From an uncultured Treponema sp. (GTDB taxonomy: Bacteria > Spirochaetota > Spirochaetia > Treponematales > Treponemataceae): 21,809 nucleotides of DNA. Position numbers and translations under genes: made by a program. This document shows, one piece after another, positions 15,266 through 21,809 of this stretch. The stretch covers positions 1-21,809 of the forward strand of contig CALHVG010000055.1 in NCBI GenBank assembly GCA_938039145.1, written 5' to 3'. The notes beneath the pieces are model-generated. The model was not told the origin of the DNA and made no database searches. It worked only from the letters and a program-made list of their open reading frames with translations. Position 1 is the first letter of the stretch, and every line of letters starts with the position of its first letter.

Positions 15266-16114
15266 TTACAGATAGTGTTCCACGATGTAGCGGTAATACG
15301 CATCATCGCTCTTTTCAATATGCTTAGCGAGATTTATTATCGCCTTTTGCCACGTGATAAATTGAAAAGTGACGCCGTCCCGCTTAAAACACTCTTTCAA
15401 GCTGTTCAGTTCGTCGAGATAACGTCGGTTATCCTCAAAGAACGCAGGCTGATATAGGTAAAGCAGGCGGAATGTGCTTTTGTCTTGCTTGAGCGAATAC
15501 ATTCCCAGCGTGTGCTTTATAAGCTGGGCTGCATGTAGATATTTATTGACGCCGTCTTTAGGCGAAATCTTTTGGGCGTAGGCACGCAAGGCGGGAAACT
15601 CTGCCCAGTGTGCAAAATCGTCGAGATATTTCGGCTTTAAGCCTGAGGCCGCCCGTGCCTGAAACGGCTCCGTGAACTTGCATTCAATCCCGTCCAAGTC
15701 GCCGTTTTGGTAGTGAATATTCACGTCGACATTGGGATGTTTGGCTTCCTCATTGAAGATGGCGTACTTTTGTTCAAACTGCAAATAGGCGATCCCTGCG
15801 GAAGGCAGGCCCAGCGCCTTTGCGATGACGCAGGCTCTGCCGTTGCACTTCCAGTATTCAAACACATTCACCCCGATCGCACTCGACGAATGAAGTGCCT
15901 GCATTTTGCACGGCTTATCCCCGCCGCCGAGCTCATTGCCGTCGCCACCCGCAAACTCGTGCCTCGAAGAAGGGGAAAGCCCTTGAAACAAGTTGCCGGC
16001 CAAGTCCGCCGTGTATACTTTCTCGCCGTGCTCGCCCCTGCTGCCGACCAACTGTATGTGATGGGCTTTTGCCCACAGCTTTTGCTTTTCCTTTACGTAT
16101 TCAAGGGTAGTCAT
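15266..16114 (-). CDS. Putative restriction endonuclease of the PGN_0703 type
   Basis: A 282-residue soluble protein. The visible nuclease signature is D...GIECKFTEPF (about 138-150), the D-xn-E-x-K core of PD-(D/E)XK enzymes, preceded by HSSSAIGVNVFEYW and followed by helices ending in NLAKHIEKSDDAYY. This pattern matches my recollection of the PGN_0703 family of putative restriction endonucleases; the name rests on motif memory, not on a search. Start ATG 16114 has no good ribosome site. No methylase partner is adjacent. It converges on mcrC, with a 23-bp array between, and may be a stand-alone nuclease or a late addition to the island. Confidence 0.55.
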   Translation of the reverse strand: MTTLEYVKEKQKLWAKAHHIQLVGSRGEHGEKVYTADLAGNLFQGLSPSSRHEFAGGDGNELGGGDKPCKMQALHSSSAIGVNVFEYWKCNGRACVIAKALGLPSAGIAYLQFEQKYAIFNEEAKHPNVDVNIHYQNGDLDGIECKFTEPFQARAASGLKPKYLDDFAHWAEFPALRAYAQKISPKDGVNKYLHAAQLIKHTLGMYSLKQDKSTFRLLYLYQPAFFEDNRRYLDELNSLKECFKRDGVTFQFITWQKAIINLAKHIEKSDDAYYRYIVEHYL

Positions 16115-16226
16115 AACGTGTTTCTTGTATTAAGCTCTTTTTTTCCCTGCGTTGAAAGGGGCTTGCGGGGGCATTGTAGCATAAGCGAAATGAGGTCAAC
16201 AAGCTGTGAAACAGATCGCTACCTCT

Positions 16227-16357
16227 GCTCCGCCGTATCGTGACCTCTTGAGCAGTACTGTTGTATACTTTCTAGCAGGGCGGCTCGACCCTCTCGAGCA
16301 GGGCAGCTCGAGCCTCTTGATATAGATGCACTTGAACAGTTCGAGCAAGTTGTTCGA
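16227..16357. repeat. 23-bp periodic array, about 5 units
   Basis: GAGCA-like unit heads occur at 16250, 16273 (TAGCA), 16296 and 16343, with GATAT at 16319. GCTCG complements lie at 16283 and 16306. CGAGC-AGGGCA-GCTCG is a clean internal dyad at 16295-16310. The first unit (about 16227) and the last are degraded. It lies between two divergent genes. Bases 16358-16559 hold nothing I recognise. Confidence 0.72.
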
Positions 16358-16559
16358 GTGATGATTTGTAATTTACGCAGAAAAGTACTATATTGCTAGC
16401 TTTCAACGTCCGGGGCTTGGGGGCAAATAGGAATTTGTATTACCGCCAATCAGCATAAACAAGATTTAGCTGGAAACCGCCGTCGTAGCTACCGGGAGGG
16501 AAAGAAAAACTGCTTTGAATAGGGGTTCCTTCCTTTCCCTAAAGAAACCGGGAATTACT

Positions 16560-16586
16560 AAGGGGTAAAAGCCCCTTGATAAGGAG
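16560..16586 (+). promoter_or_regulatory. Hairpin next to the lipoprotein ribosome site
   Basis: AAGGGG (16560-16565) pairs perfectly with CCCCTT (16572-16577), ending 3 bases before AAGGAG (16581-16586). A second hairpin, AAGGCAC-AAA-GTGCCTT (16614-16630), lies in the first codons. The initiation region is thus between two stems, which could tune translation. Confidence 0.45.
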
Positions 16587-16592
16587 TAATAT

Positions 16593-17552
16593 ATGACAAT
16601 GTCATTCAATCCGAAGGCACAAAGTGCCTTTAAAAAGTTGGGAGCGGCGACACTCTTCACAGTCGCAATCGTGGCGGTTGCCACAATGTTCATCGCCTGC
16701 CATCATACAGCTGACAACGCAGGCTCTGGTTCAGGCGGAGACGCCGAGACTTCACCAACCTACACGGTTGGCGGCATAAGCTTTACGATGAAAGACATAG
16801 CCGCAGTCGATAACGTAACGCTCGGGCACGCTGACGTGACGGACAACAATCCACACAAGGCGAGCTTGAGTGCCTACAGAATTGGCGAAGCGGAAGTAAC
16901 GCAGGAGCTTTGGAAAGCCGTGATGGGCGATAACCCGAGCGGCTTTGACGGCAAGCCCGACGGCACTGAAGTGCAAGGCAAACGCCCCGTCGAGCGGGTA
17001 AGCTGGTATAGCTGCATAGTCTTTTGCAACGAGCTGACCAAAAAGATAAACGGCTCCGACGCGGAGTGCGTGTATACCTTTGAAGGGCGTGCTTACGGCA
17101 AGGACGAGGCGGAGGCAGAAAAAAAGCCCGAGATGAACATGGCCAAAAAAGGCTTCCGCCTGCCCACCGAAGCCGAATGGGAATGGGCAGCCATGGGCGG
17201 TCAAGAGCACAAATGGGCAGGCGTGAACGACGTGGATAAGCTCGCTGACTATGCATGGTACAAAGCGAACAGCAATGCGAAGACGCACGAAGTGAAAAAG
17301 AAAGAGGCGAACGGCTACGGCTTATACGACATGAGCGGGAACGTCGCCGAATGGTGCTGGGACAGGTACGATGATCTACCCGAGACGCCGGAAAAGGACT
17401 ATGCAGGCCCGGTGTCCGAAGGCCCTCATGTTTTTCGCGGCGGCAGCTTTAATGAAGAAGAGACTGACAACCTTGCTCGTGCCTTTAGGAACGCCAGCGA
17501 CCCCGACGACGGCGGCAACGACATCGGCTTCCGCCTAGCCTTGCGTCCATAA
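16593..17552 (+). CDS. Lipoprotein with formylglycine-generating-enzyme (SUMF1/C-type-lectin) fold
   Basis: A 319-residue surface or periplasmic lipoprotein candidate. Residues 12-36 form a lipoprotein signal with the lipobox FIAC, so C36 is probably acylated. A Gly/Ser/Asp-rich linker follows. From about residue 55 the FGE-sulfatase domain shows its usual blocks: AEVTQELWKAVMG, PVERVSWY, FRLPTEAEWEWAA, GLYDMSGNVAEWCWD, HVFRGGSF and a final IGFRLALRP. The two active-site cysteines of true formylglycine-generating enzymes, expected between RGGS and GFR, are absent, so it is unlikely to be that enzyme. It is more like treponemal binding proteins with this fold, including diversity-generating retroelement targets such as TvpA. 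AAGGAG 6 bases upstream supports ATG 16593. A paralogous signal-peptide remnant follows at 17680. Confidence 0.88.
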   Translation: MTMSFNPKAQSAFKKLGAATLFTVAIVAVATMFIACHHTADNAGSGSGGDAETSPTYTVGGISFTMKDIAAVDNVTLGHADVTDNNPHKASLSAYRIGEAEVTQELWKAVMGDNPSGFDGKPDGTEVQGKRPVERVSWYSCIVFCNELTKKINGSDAECVYTFEGRAYGKDEAEAEKKPEMNMAKKGFRLPTEAEWEWAAMGGQEHKWAGVNDVDKLADYAWYKANSNAKTHEVKKKEANGYGLYDMSGNVAEWCWDRYDDLPETPEKDYAGPVSEGPHVFRGGSFNEEETDNLARAFRNASDPDDGGNDIGFRLALRP

Positions 17553-17580
17553 GGGAGGCATCCCGCCCCGGCGGACGGGA
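17553..17580 (+). other. GC-rich hairpins immediately after the lipoprotein stop
   Basis: GGGA-GGCA-TCCC (17553-17564) begins at the base after the stop codon. Alternatively TCCCGCC (17561-17567) pairs with GG-CGGGA (17573-17580) with one bulged A and a 5-base loop. The two structures exclude each other. They could be a terminator without a U tract, or a cruciform of the kind found after diversified 3' ends. Confidence 0.45.
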
Positions 17581-17588
17581 ATATTCAC

Positions 17589-17665
17589 GCATCGTTCATT
17601 TGATTGGGGCGGACATACGACTGTCAATCGGCTGAACGATGCCTTAATATGTCCGCCCCCCCCCC
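17589..17665 (+). repeat. Interlocked inverted repeats ending in a C10 tract
   Basis: Arm A GCATCGTTCA (17589-17598) pairs with TGAACGATGC (17633-17642). Arm B GGGGCGGACATA (17606-17617) pairs with TATGTCCGCCCC (17648-17659). The order A-B-A'-B' is a pseudoknot or two competing hairpins. Arm B' runs directly into ten C at 17656-17665, 14 bp before the next ATG. Long C/G tracts are unstable and often phase-variable. Confidence 0.75.
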
Positions 17666-17679
17666 TTAAAAGAACACAC

Positions 17680-17742
17680 ATGAAAGCTAAGCTCATTCAC
17701 AAGGCAATGCGTGCCTTCACCTTTGCAATAAGGCTTACCTAG
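17680..17742 (+). pseudogene. Remnant of a second lipoprotein signal peptide
   Basis: A 20-codon frame reads MKAKLIHKAMRAFTFAIRLT and stops. Its KAMRAF codons form the hairpin AAGGCA-ATGCG-TGCCTT (17701-17717), matching the KAQSAF hairpin AAGGCAC-AAA-GTGCCTT in the intact lipoprotein upstream. It is therefore probably the start of a paralog cut short by a stop, and not a functional small gene. No strong ribosome site; the C10 tract lies just upstream. Confidence 0.45.
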
Positions 17743-17749
17743 CTTGTGA

Positions 17750-17983
17750 GAGCCGGATTTTTCCTACAACAAGCTGAACTCCGAAGCATTGACGAAGCAT
17801 TTGAACGCCTTACCGCAACGCAAGGCGGGCGATAGCGCAATATGCTTTCTTTACGGCGACGTAACGGACGAAGCTAACCATACCGACTTAAGCACTCCGC
17901 CCGAACTGCAGAGCGCCTTCAAAAAGGCAAAACACCGGAAGCTATATGAACATTCAGGCGGATACGGGATCAAATTAACCTGA
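17750..17983 (+). pseudogene. C-terminal fragment of an unidentified gene
   Basis: The frame is open from the stop at 17747 to TGA at 17981-17983, about 77 codons, reading FSYNKLNSEALTKHLNAL and later TPPELQSAFKKAKHRKLY. The composition looks coding, but the only start is TTG 17789 without a ribosome site. It probably belongs with the signal-peptide remnant at 17680 as the ends of one deleted gene. I do not recognise the family. Confidence 0.35.
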
Positions 17984-17988
17984 CAGGC

Positions 17989-18264
17989 AGAGTGTCACAA
18001 TCATCCCGAACGGGATAAAGGTATTATCTCGGGCGGAATAACGCTATCATCTCGGTCGAGATAAAGGCATTATCTAATGCTGGATAATGACGTTATCTAA
18101 GGTTAGATAACGGTATCATCTCGGGCGAGGAACGCCCTTTTCCCTGAACAGGAAGACGCCTTTTCCCCAAGCGGGAAAGCACCTGTTCCCAATCCGACAG
18201 AACCGCATCCTCTGCATAATGGGGCACACTCCCGCACGGTAATGCGGGTACTTTCCGCATTTTT
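17989..18264. repeat. 23-bp periodic array, 12 units with drifting palindromic arms
   Basis: Units start at 17989 and every 23 bp to 18242 without a single slip. Units 2, 4 and 5 have GATAA-(5)-TTATC dyads (18014, 18060, 18083). Between units there are palindromes ATCTCGGTCGAGAT (18049-18062) and TTATCTAA-GG-TTAGATAA (18093-18110). From 18127 the arms change to GGAA/TTCC (18129, 18151), then GGGAA/TTCCC (18173/18186), then CCCGCA/TGCGGG (18231/18243) and ATGCGG/CCGCAT (18242/18255). Partners change together, so pairing is kept. No spacers, no coding frame. It fills the gap before pgi. Confidence 0.9.
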
Positions 18265-18348
18265 GATTCCTCATAAATATTGTTTTTTGTGTATGCGATT
18301 TTGAATCATTGTAAATATCAAAAAAATCTATTAAAGTTAAGTCAGATA

Positions 18349-18370
18349 CGCCGCTTAGGCGCAATTTTTT
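18349..18370 (+). terminator. Terminator-like hairpin in the pgi leader
   Basis: CGCC-GCTTA-GGCG (18349-18361) followed by CAATTTTTT, ending 6 bases before the ribosome site of pgi. The stem is only 4 bp. It could end transcripts coming from the left or act as an attenuator. Confidence 0.35.
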
Positions 18371-18386
18371 ATATACGAGGTAAGAC

Positions 18387-19970
18387 ATGGCTACATGGGC
18401 AAATGCTGATACATTTTCTTCGTGGAAGAAACTGCTTTCACTTAAAGGCATGGTTTCTGTTCGGGATGAACTTTCTTCCGAGAATGCTGTTATGCGCATT
18501 CGGGAATATTCCGTTCCTATGGCGGAAGGGCTTGCGTACAATTACGGCGCAAAGCAGGTGAATGAGCAGATTCTGAAGACTCTTCAGGATTTGTCCGACG
18601 AGGCGCAGCTTCTTGAGAAATTCGAGGCGCTTTACAACGGCGAGGTTGTGAATACGGGCGAAAAGCGTATGGTTCTTCATCATCTTACCAGAGGTCAGCT
18701 CGGAAAGGATGTTATTGACGACGGCGTTAATAAGCGTGAGTTTTACATAAACGAACAGAAAAAGATTGCAGATTTTGCTGACAAAGTTCATTCGGGAAAG
18801 ATATTGAACGAAAAAGGCGAAAAGTTTACTCAGGTTTGTCAGATTGGAATCGGCGGTTCGGATTTGGGCCCCCGAGCCATGTATTTGGCTCTTGAAAATT
18901 GGGCAAAGAAAAACGGTTCGTTCAAAATGGAAGCGCATTTTATTTCTAACGTAGACCCTGACGACGGAGCTGCCGTTGTTTCTTCCCTTGACCTTTCCAA
19001 AACGATATTCATACTGGTTTCAAAATCGGGAACCACGCTTGAAACTCTTACGAACGAATCTTTTGTGAAGGATTTTATAAAGAAGGCGGGATTGGATGTT
19101 TCAAAACACATGATTGCAGTTACTTCCGAAACTTCGCCGTTGGCTGATAATCCTGACTATATGGCTGCGTTCTATATGGACGATTACATAGGCGGCCGCT
19201 ATTCTTCCTGTTCCGGAGTGGGAGGAGCTGTTCTTTCTCTTGCATTCGGACCGAAAGTTTTCGCAGATTTCCTTGACGGAGCTGCTGCCGAAGACAAGAC
19301 TGCGTTGAACAAGGACATCCGCAAAAATCCTGCGCTTTTGGACGCTTTGATTGGCGTTTACGAAAGAAACGCCCAGGAATATCCTTCAACCGCTGTTCTT
19401 CCGTATTCTCAAGGCTTGAGCCGTTTTCCGGCTCATCTTCAGCAGCTTGACATGGAATCAAACGGAAAAAGCGTTAACCGTGACGGCGGAAAAATCGACT
19501 ACGTGACAGGGCCTGTGCTTTTCGGCGAACCGGGAACAAACGGTCAGCATTCGTTCTATCAACTTTTGCATCAGGGAACTGACATAGTTCCGCTTCAGTT
19601 CATTGCGTTCAGCGAAAATCAGAGCGAAAAGGATGTCGTGATCGAGGATTCCACAAGCCAGACAAAACTCTGCGCAAATGTCGTGGCTCAGATTGTCGCC
19701 TTTGCCTGCGGAAAGTCCGACCCCGATTCAAACAAAGCGTTTGCCGGAGAAAGACCTTCAAGCCTGATTTACGGAAAAAAACTTACGCCAAGAACACTCG
19801 GCGCATTGCTTTCCCATTATGAAAACAAAGTGATGTTCCAAGGCTTTGTATGGAACATAAACAGTTTTGACCAGGAAGGCGTTCAGCTGGGTAAAAAACT
19901 TGCAAAAGCGGTGCTTTCAAACAAGATGGAACCTGCGCTGAAAGAATACGCAAGCCTTCTTATAAAATAA
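18387..19970 (+). CDS. pgi: Glucose-6-phosphate isomerase
   Basis: Interconverts glucose 6-phosphate and fructose 6-phosphate in glycolysis and gluconeogenesis; cytoplasmic dimer. The 527-residue protein has both SIS sugar-phosphate domains. Key motifs are GIGGSDLGPRAM (154-165), the phosphate-binding SKSGTT (212-217), YSSCSGVGG, and the signature EPGTNGQHSFYQLLHQG near 380-396 with catalytic Glu and His. ATG 18387 follows CGAGG. Length suits the long bacterial form common in spirochaetes. The gene is intact, monocistronic by its surroundings, and marks the return to core chromosome after the repeat arrays. Confidence 0.96.
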   Translation: MATWANADTFSSWKKLLSLKGMVSVRDELSSENAVMRIREYSVPMAEGLAYNYGAKQVNEQILKTLQDLSDEAQLLEKFEALYNGEVVNTGEKRMVLHHLTRGQLGKDVIDDGVNKREFYINEQKKIADFADKVHSGKILNEKGEKFTQVCQIGIGGSDLGPRAMYLALENWAKKNGSFKMEAHFISNVDPDDGAAVVSSLDLSKTIFILVSKSGTTLETLTNESFVKDFIKKAGLDVSKHMIAVTSETSPLADNPDYMAAFYMDDYIGGRYSSCSGVGGAVLSLAFGPKVFADFLDGAAAEDKTALNKDIRKNPALLDALIGVYERNAQEYPSTAVLPYSQGLSRFPAHLQQLDMESNGKSVNRDGGKIDYVTGPVLFGEPGTNGQHSFYQLLHQGTDIVPLQFIAFSENQSEKDVVIEDSTSQTKLCANVVAQIVAFACGKSDPDSNKAFAGERPSSLIYGKKLTPRTLGALLSHYENKVMFQGFVWNINSFDQEGVQLGKKLAKAVLSNKMEPALKEYASLLIK

Positions 19971-20003
19971 GGCATCTAAAAACGGAAGTTTTTGCCGGAA
20001 TAT

Positions 20004-20057
20004 GTCCGCCGTCTACCTAAAAACGCTTTTTTGCGATATTTTAGGTTGCGTGCGGAC
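20004..20057 (+). terminator. Nested stem-loop after pgi
   Basis: GTCCGC (20004-20009) pairs with GCGGAC (20052-20057), and CCTAAAA (20016-20022) with TTTTAGG (20039-20045). An inner CGC-TTTTTT-GCG is at the tip. A long interrupted hairpin 34 bp after the pgi stop; no U tract follows, so the termination role is likely but unproven. AATATGTCCGCC at its base also occurs at 17645. Confidence 0.5.
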
Positions 20058-20121
20058 GTAAAAAGGCAATAGAAAAATCGTAGATTGTGTAAAAGATAAT
20101 CCAAGAACGTTAAAAAATTAT

Positions 20122-20206
20122 TGCCGGGAACCAGACTCGAACTGGCACGGCATTTGACTGCCGAGGGATTTTAAGTCCCTTGTGTCTACCATTCCACCAT
20201 CCCGGC
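20122..20206 (-). tRNA. tRNA-Leu (anticodon TAA)
   Basis: Reading from 20206 down, the acceptor stem GCCGGGA/TCCCGGC closes an 85-base class II tRNA. The anticodon stem AGGGA/TCCCT closes loop CTTAAAA with TAA at positions 3-5. A long variable arm CGGCA-GTCAAA-TGCCG is typical of leucine tRNA. The T loop is TTCGAGT. Discriminator A; CCA is not encoded. Confidence 0.95.
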
Positions 20207-20320
20207 AATTGAATCGATGATAAAGGAAATGCCGTTTTTGTTCAAGGACAGAAAAATCCTTCCGCAAAAAGGATAAAATACAATCGCAGGAACGGAAAAC
20301 CGTTTGAAAGTCCGCATATT

Positions 20321-20349
20321 TTGCTCAAAATCGGAAAATCCAATCTAAT
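20321..20349 (+). promoter_or_regulatory. Promoter of the lysA-type gene
   Basis: TTGCTC (20321-20326), a 17-bp spacer and TCTAAT (20344-20349), about 60 bases before ATG 20417. Moderate match to the sigma-70 consensus. The rest of 20207-20320 shows no gene. Confidence 0.5.
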
Positions 20350-20416
20350 TTTTTGGGAACATTGCTAAGAGCCCGTTTTTGCGGTATTTTCATTTAATCA
20401 AACAAAAGAGGTTTTT

Positions 20417-21682
20417 ATGGAAAAATATTTTCCGCTGAACGCCGAACAATTATCTTCCCTTGCAAAAAGATTTCCAACTCCTTTTTATCTGTATGACGAA
20501 AAATCAATACGCCTGAACATGAGGGAATTTACCGAAGCGTTCAAGATTTTTCCGGCTTTCAAGGAACATTTTGCCGTAAAAGCCTGCCCGAATCCTTATA
20601 TAATGAAGATTCTTTCCGAAGAAGGATGCGGAGCGGACTGTTCGTCCCTTGCCGAACTTGTGCTTAGCGACACAAGCGGAATCAAAGGAAACGATGTGAT
20701 TTTCACTTCCAACGAAACCCCGGCGGAAGAATATCGGTTCGCATTCGAAAAAGGGAACATCATAAATCTGGACGATTTTACCCACATCGAATATCTGAAA
20801 AAGGCAATCGGTCGCCTCCCCGAGACAATTTGCTTCCGTTATAATCCCGGGCCTCTCAAAAAAGGCGGAAATTCGATAATCGGAAAGCCTGAGGAAGCAA
20901 AATACGGACTTACACGGGAACAACTTTTGAAGGCATACAAAATCTGCAAAGAAGAAGGCGTAAAACATTTCGGACTTCATACGATGGTCGCTTCAAACGA
21001 ACTGAACCCCGACTTTTTTGCGGACACGGCAAAGATTCTTTTTGAACTTTGCGTGGAAATCAAGGAAAAATGCGGAGTAAGAATCGAATTCACGGATCTT
21101 GGCGGCGGGCTTGGCATTCCTTACAAACCGGAACAGAAAAAAGTAAATTACGCTGAAGTCGCCCAAAAAATCAGAAAAGTTTACGACAGCATAATAGTTC
21201 CGGCAGGTCTTGATCCGCTTAAAATCTTCTGGGAATGCGGCCGCCCGATTACAGGTCCGTACGGCTGGCTTGTATCCACCGCCGTCCATAAAAAACACAT
21301 ATACCGCGAGTATGTGGGGCTTGATTCGTGCATGGCAGATTTAATGCGTCCCGGAATGTACGGCTCTTACCACGAAATAACCGTCAGCGGAAAAGAAAAT
21401 TTTCCAAAAGACTGCGTTTACGACGTAGTTGGAAGCCTTTGCGAAAACTCGGATAAATTTGCGATTCAGCGAAACCTTCCCCGAATCGATGTAGGCGACA
21501 TCGTTATTATCCACGATGCGGGCGCACACGGACGGGCTATGGGCTACAACTACAACGGAAAACTTCGTTGCAGAGAACTTCTTTTAAGGGAAGACGGCTC
21601 TGTCGTGCAGATTCGCAGAAAAGAGACGCTGGACGACCTCTTTGCCACATTGGATTTTGAAGGACTTAAAACATTTTCTTGA
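20417..21682 (+). CDS. lysA: Diaminopimelate decarboxylase family PLP enzyme
   Basis: Fold-type III pyridoxal-phosphate decarboxylase; the LysA group turns meso-diaminopimelate into lysine. The PLP-binding lysine is K55 in HFAVKACPNP. The phosphate-binding glycine loop DLGGGLGIPY is near 225-234, ECGRPITGPYG near 274-284, and the second-subunit cysteine lies in GSLCENSD near 340-347. The 421-residue length is normal. AAGAGG precedes ATG 20417. Closely related enzymes decarboxylate ornithine, arginine or carboxynorspermidine, so the substrate is a family-level inference; the overall layout fits LysA best. No other lysine gene is in view. Confidence 0.85.
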   Translation: MEKYFPLNAEQLSSLAKRFPTPFYLYDEKSIRLNMREFTEAFKIFPAFKEHFAVKACPNPYIMKILSEEGCGADCSSLAELVLSDTSGIKGNDVIFTSNETPAEEYRFAFEKGNIINLDDFTHIEYLKKAIGRLPETICFRYNPGPLKKGGNSIIGKPEEAKYGLTREQLLKAYKICKEEGVKHFGLHTMVASNELNPDFFADTAKILFELCVEIKEKCGVRIEFTDLGGGLGIPYKPEQKKVNYAEVAQKIRKVYDSIIVPAGLDPLKIFWECGRPITGPYGWLVSTAVHKKHIYREYVGLDSCMADLMRPGMYGSYHEITVSGKENFPKDCVYDVVGSLCENSDKFAIQRNLPRIDVGDIVIIHDAGAHGRAMGYNYNGKLRCRELLLREDGSVVQIRRKETLDDLFATLDFEGLKTFS

Positions 21683-21714
21683 TATGAAATTCATGAAAAT
21701 TATATATATTTTTT

Positions 21715-21743
21715 TTGCTTTTTATTATAACAAATGATAGAAT
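21715..21743 (+). promoter_or_regulatory. Promoter of the gene at the right edge
   Basis: TTGCTT (21715-21720), a 17-bp spacer and TAGAAT (21738-21743). The AT-rich 21684-21718 (palindrome ATGAAATTCAT followed later by a T8 run) may also end the lysA transcript. Confidence 0.5.
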
Positions 21744-21787
21744 CACAGCGTGTTTTCTGAAATTTTATCAGAGAGGAGTTGAATAAA

Positions 21788-21809
21788 ATGCAAGACTACA
21801 ATAATGTTA
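21788..21809 (+). CDS. Start of a gene cut by the window edge
   Basis: ATG 21788 follows a clear GAGAGGAG ribosome site and a promoter 45 bp upstream; the visible product is only MQDYNNV. Product cannot be named. Confidence 0.55.

Noticed and set aside
15707..16243. A 178-codon plus-strand open frame
   Set aside because: It is the shadow of the restriction-like gene on the other strand, which has a coherent nuclease motif.
16752..17288. Long minus-strand frames opposite the lipoprotein
   Set aside because: They are complementary to well-conserved FGE-domain codons; composition is that of an antisense frame.
16593..17552. The lipoprotein as an active formylglycine-generating enzyme
   Set aside because: The cysteine pair needed for catalysis is missing between RGGS and GFR, and no sulfatase is nearby.
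7347..18264. The 23-bp arrays as CRISPR arrays
   Set aside because: Units are contiguous without spacers, the sequence drifts from unit to unit, and no cas gene is present.

Overview
The window looks like an accessory region of a host-associated spirochaete, most probably a Treponema. That is an inference from the mixed base composition, the formylglycine-enzyme-fold lipoprotein, the abundance of small palindromic repeats and the Pgi and LysA proteins. No marker gene settles the species.

Layout. Bases 175-7025 form a plus-strand defence block: a Fic AMP-transferase, a type I specificity subunit (hsdS), an AT-rich two-gene module (a DUF4297/Cap4-like nuclease plus a zinc-hook SMC-like ATPase, resembling Lamassu or ABC-3C systems), then a GC-richer type I methyltransferase (hsdM). 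No hsdR is present. Both module genes carry one frameshift. Bases 7534-10427 are a minus-strand metabolic cluster, read right to left: ABM monooxygenase, DUF4405 membrane protein, VOC protein, hexapeptide acetyltransferase, and a deletion scar joining the start of an aldo/keto reductase to a cupin. tRNA-Ala(GGC) follows, then a broken HEAT-repeat gene, then McrB (with a possible EVE-like base-reading domain) and McrC, then a convergent PD-(D/E)XK restriction-like protein. Bases 16593-17983 hold a lipoprotein with the formylglycine-enzyme/C-type-lectin fold, followed by remnants and a C10 tract. From about 18.3 kb the sequence looks like core chromosome: pgi, tRNA-Leu(TAA), a lysA-type decarboxylase, and the start of a further gene.

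The least ordinary feature is a family of intergenic arrays with a strict 23-bp period (near 7.4, 11.8, 15.2, 16.3 and 18.1 kb, perhaps also 10.05 kb). Within an array, short arms alternate with their reverse complements about every 11-12 bp. The arm sequence changes along the array while complementarity is kept. There are no spacers and no cas genes, so these are not CRISPR arrays.

The defence genes could act together: type I methylation and specificity, a Fic protein often found with type I loci, a damage- or replication-sensing ATPase/nuclease pair, and modification-dependent McrBC. Several are visibly damaged or incomplete, so part of the island may be decaying. At least three breaks are single-base differences, two of them in T homopolymers, so sequencing error must be excluded first.
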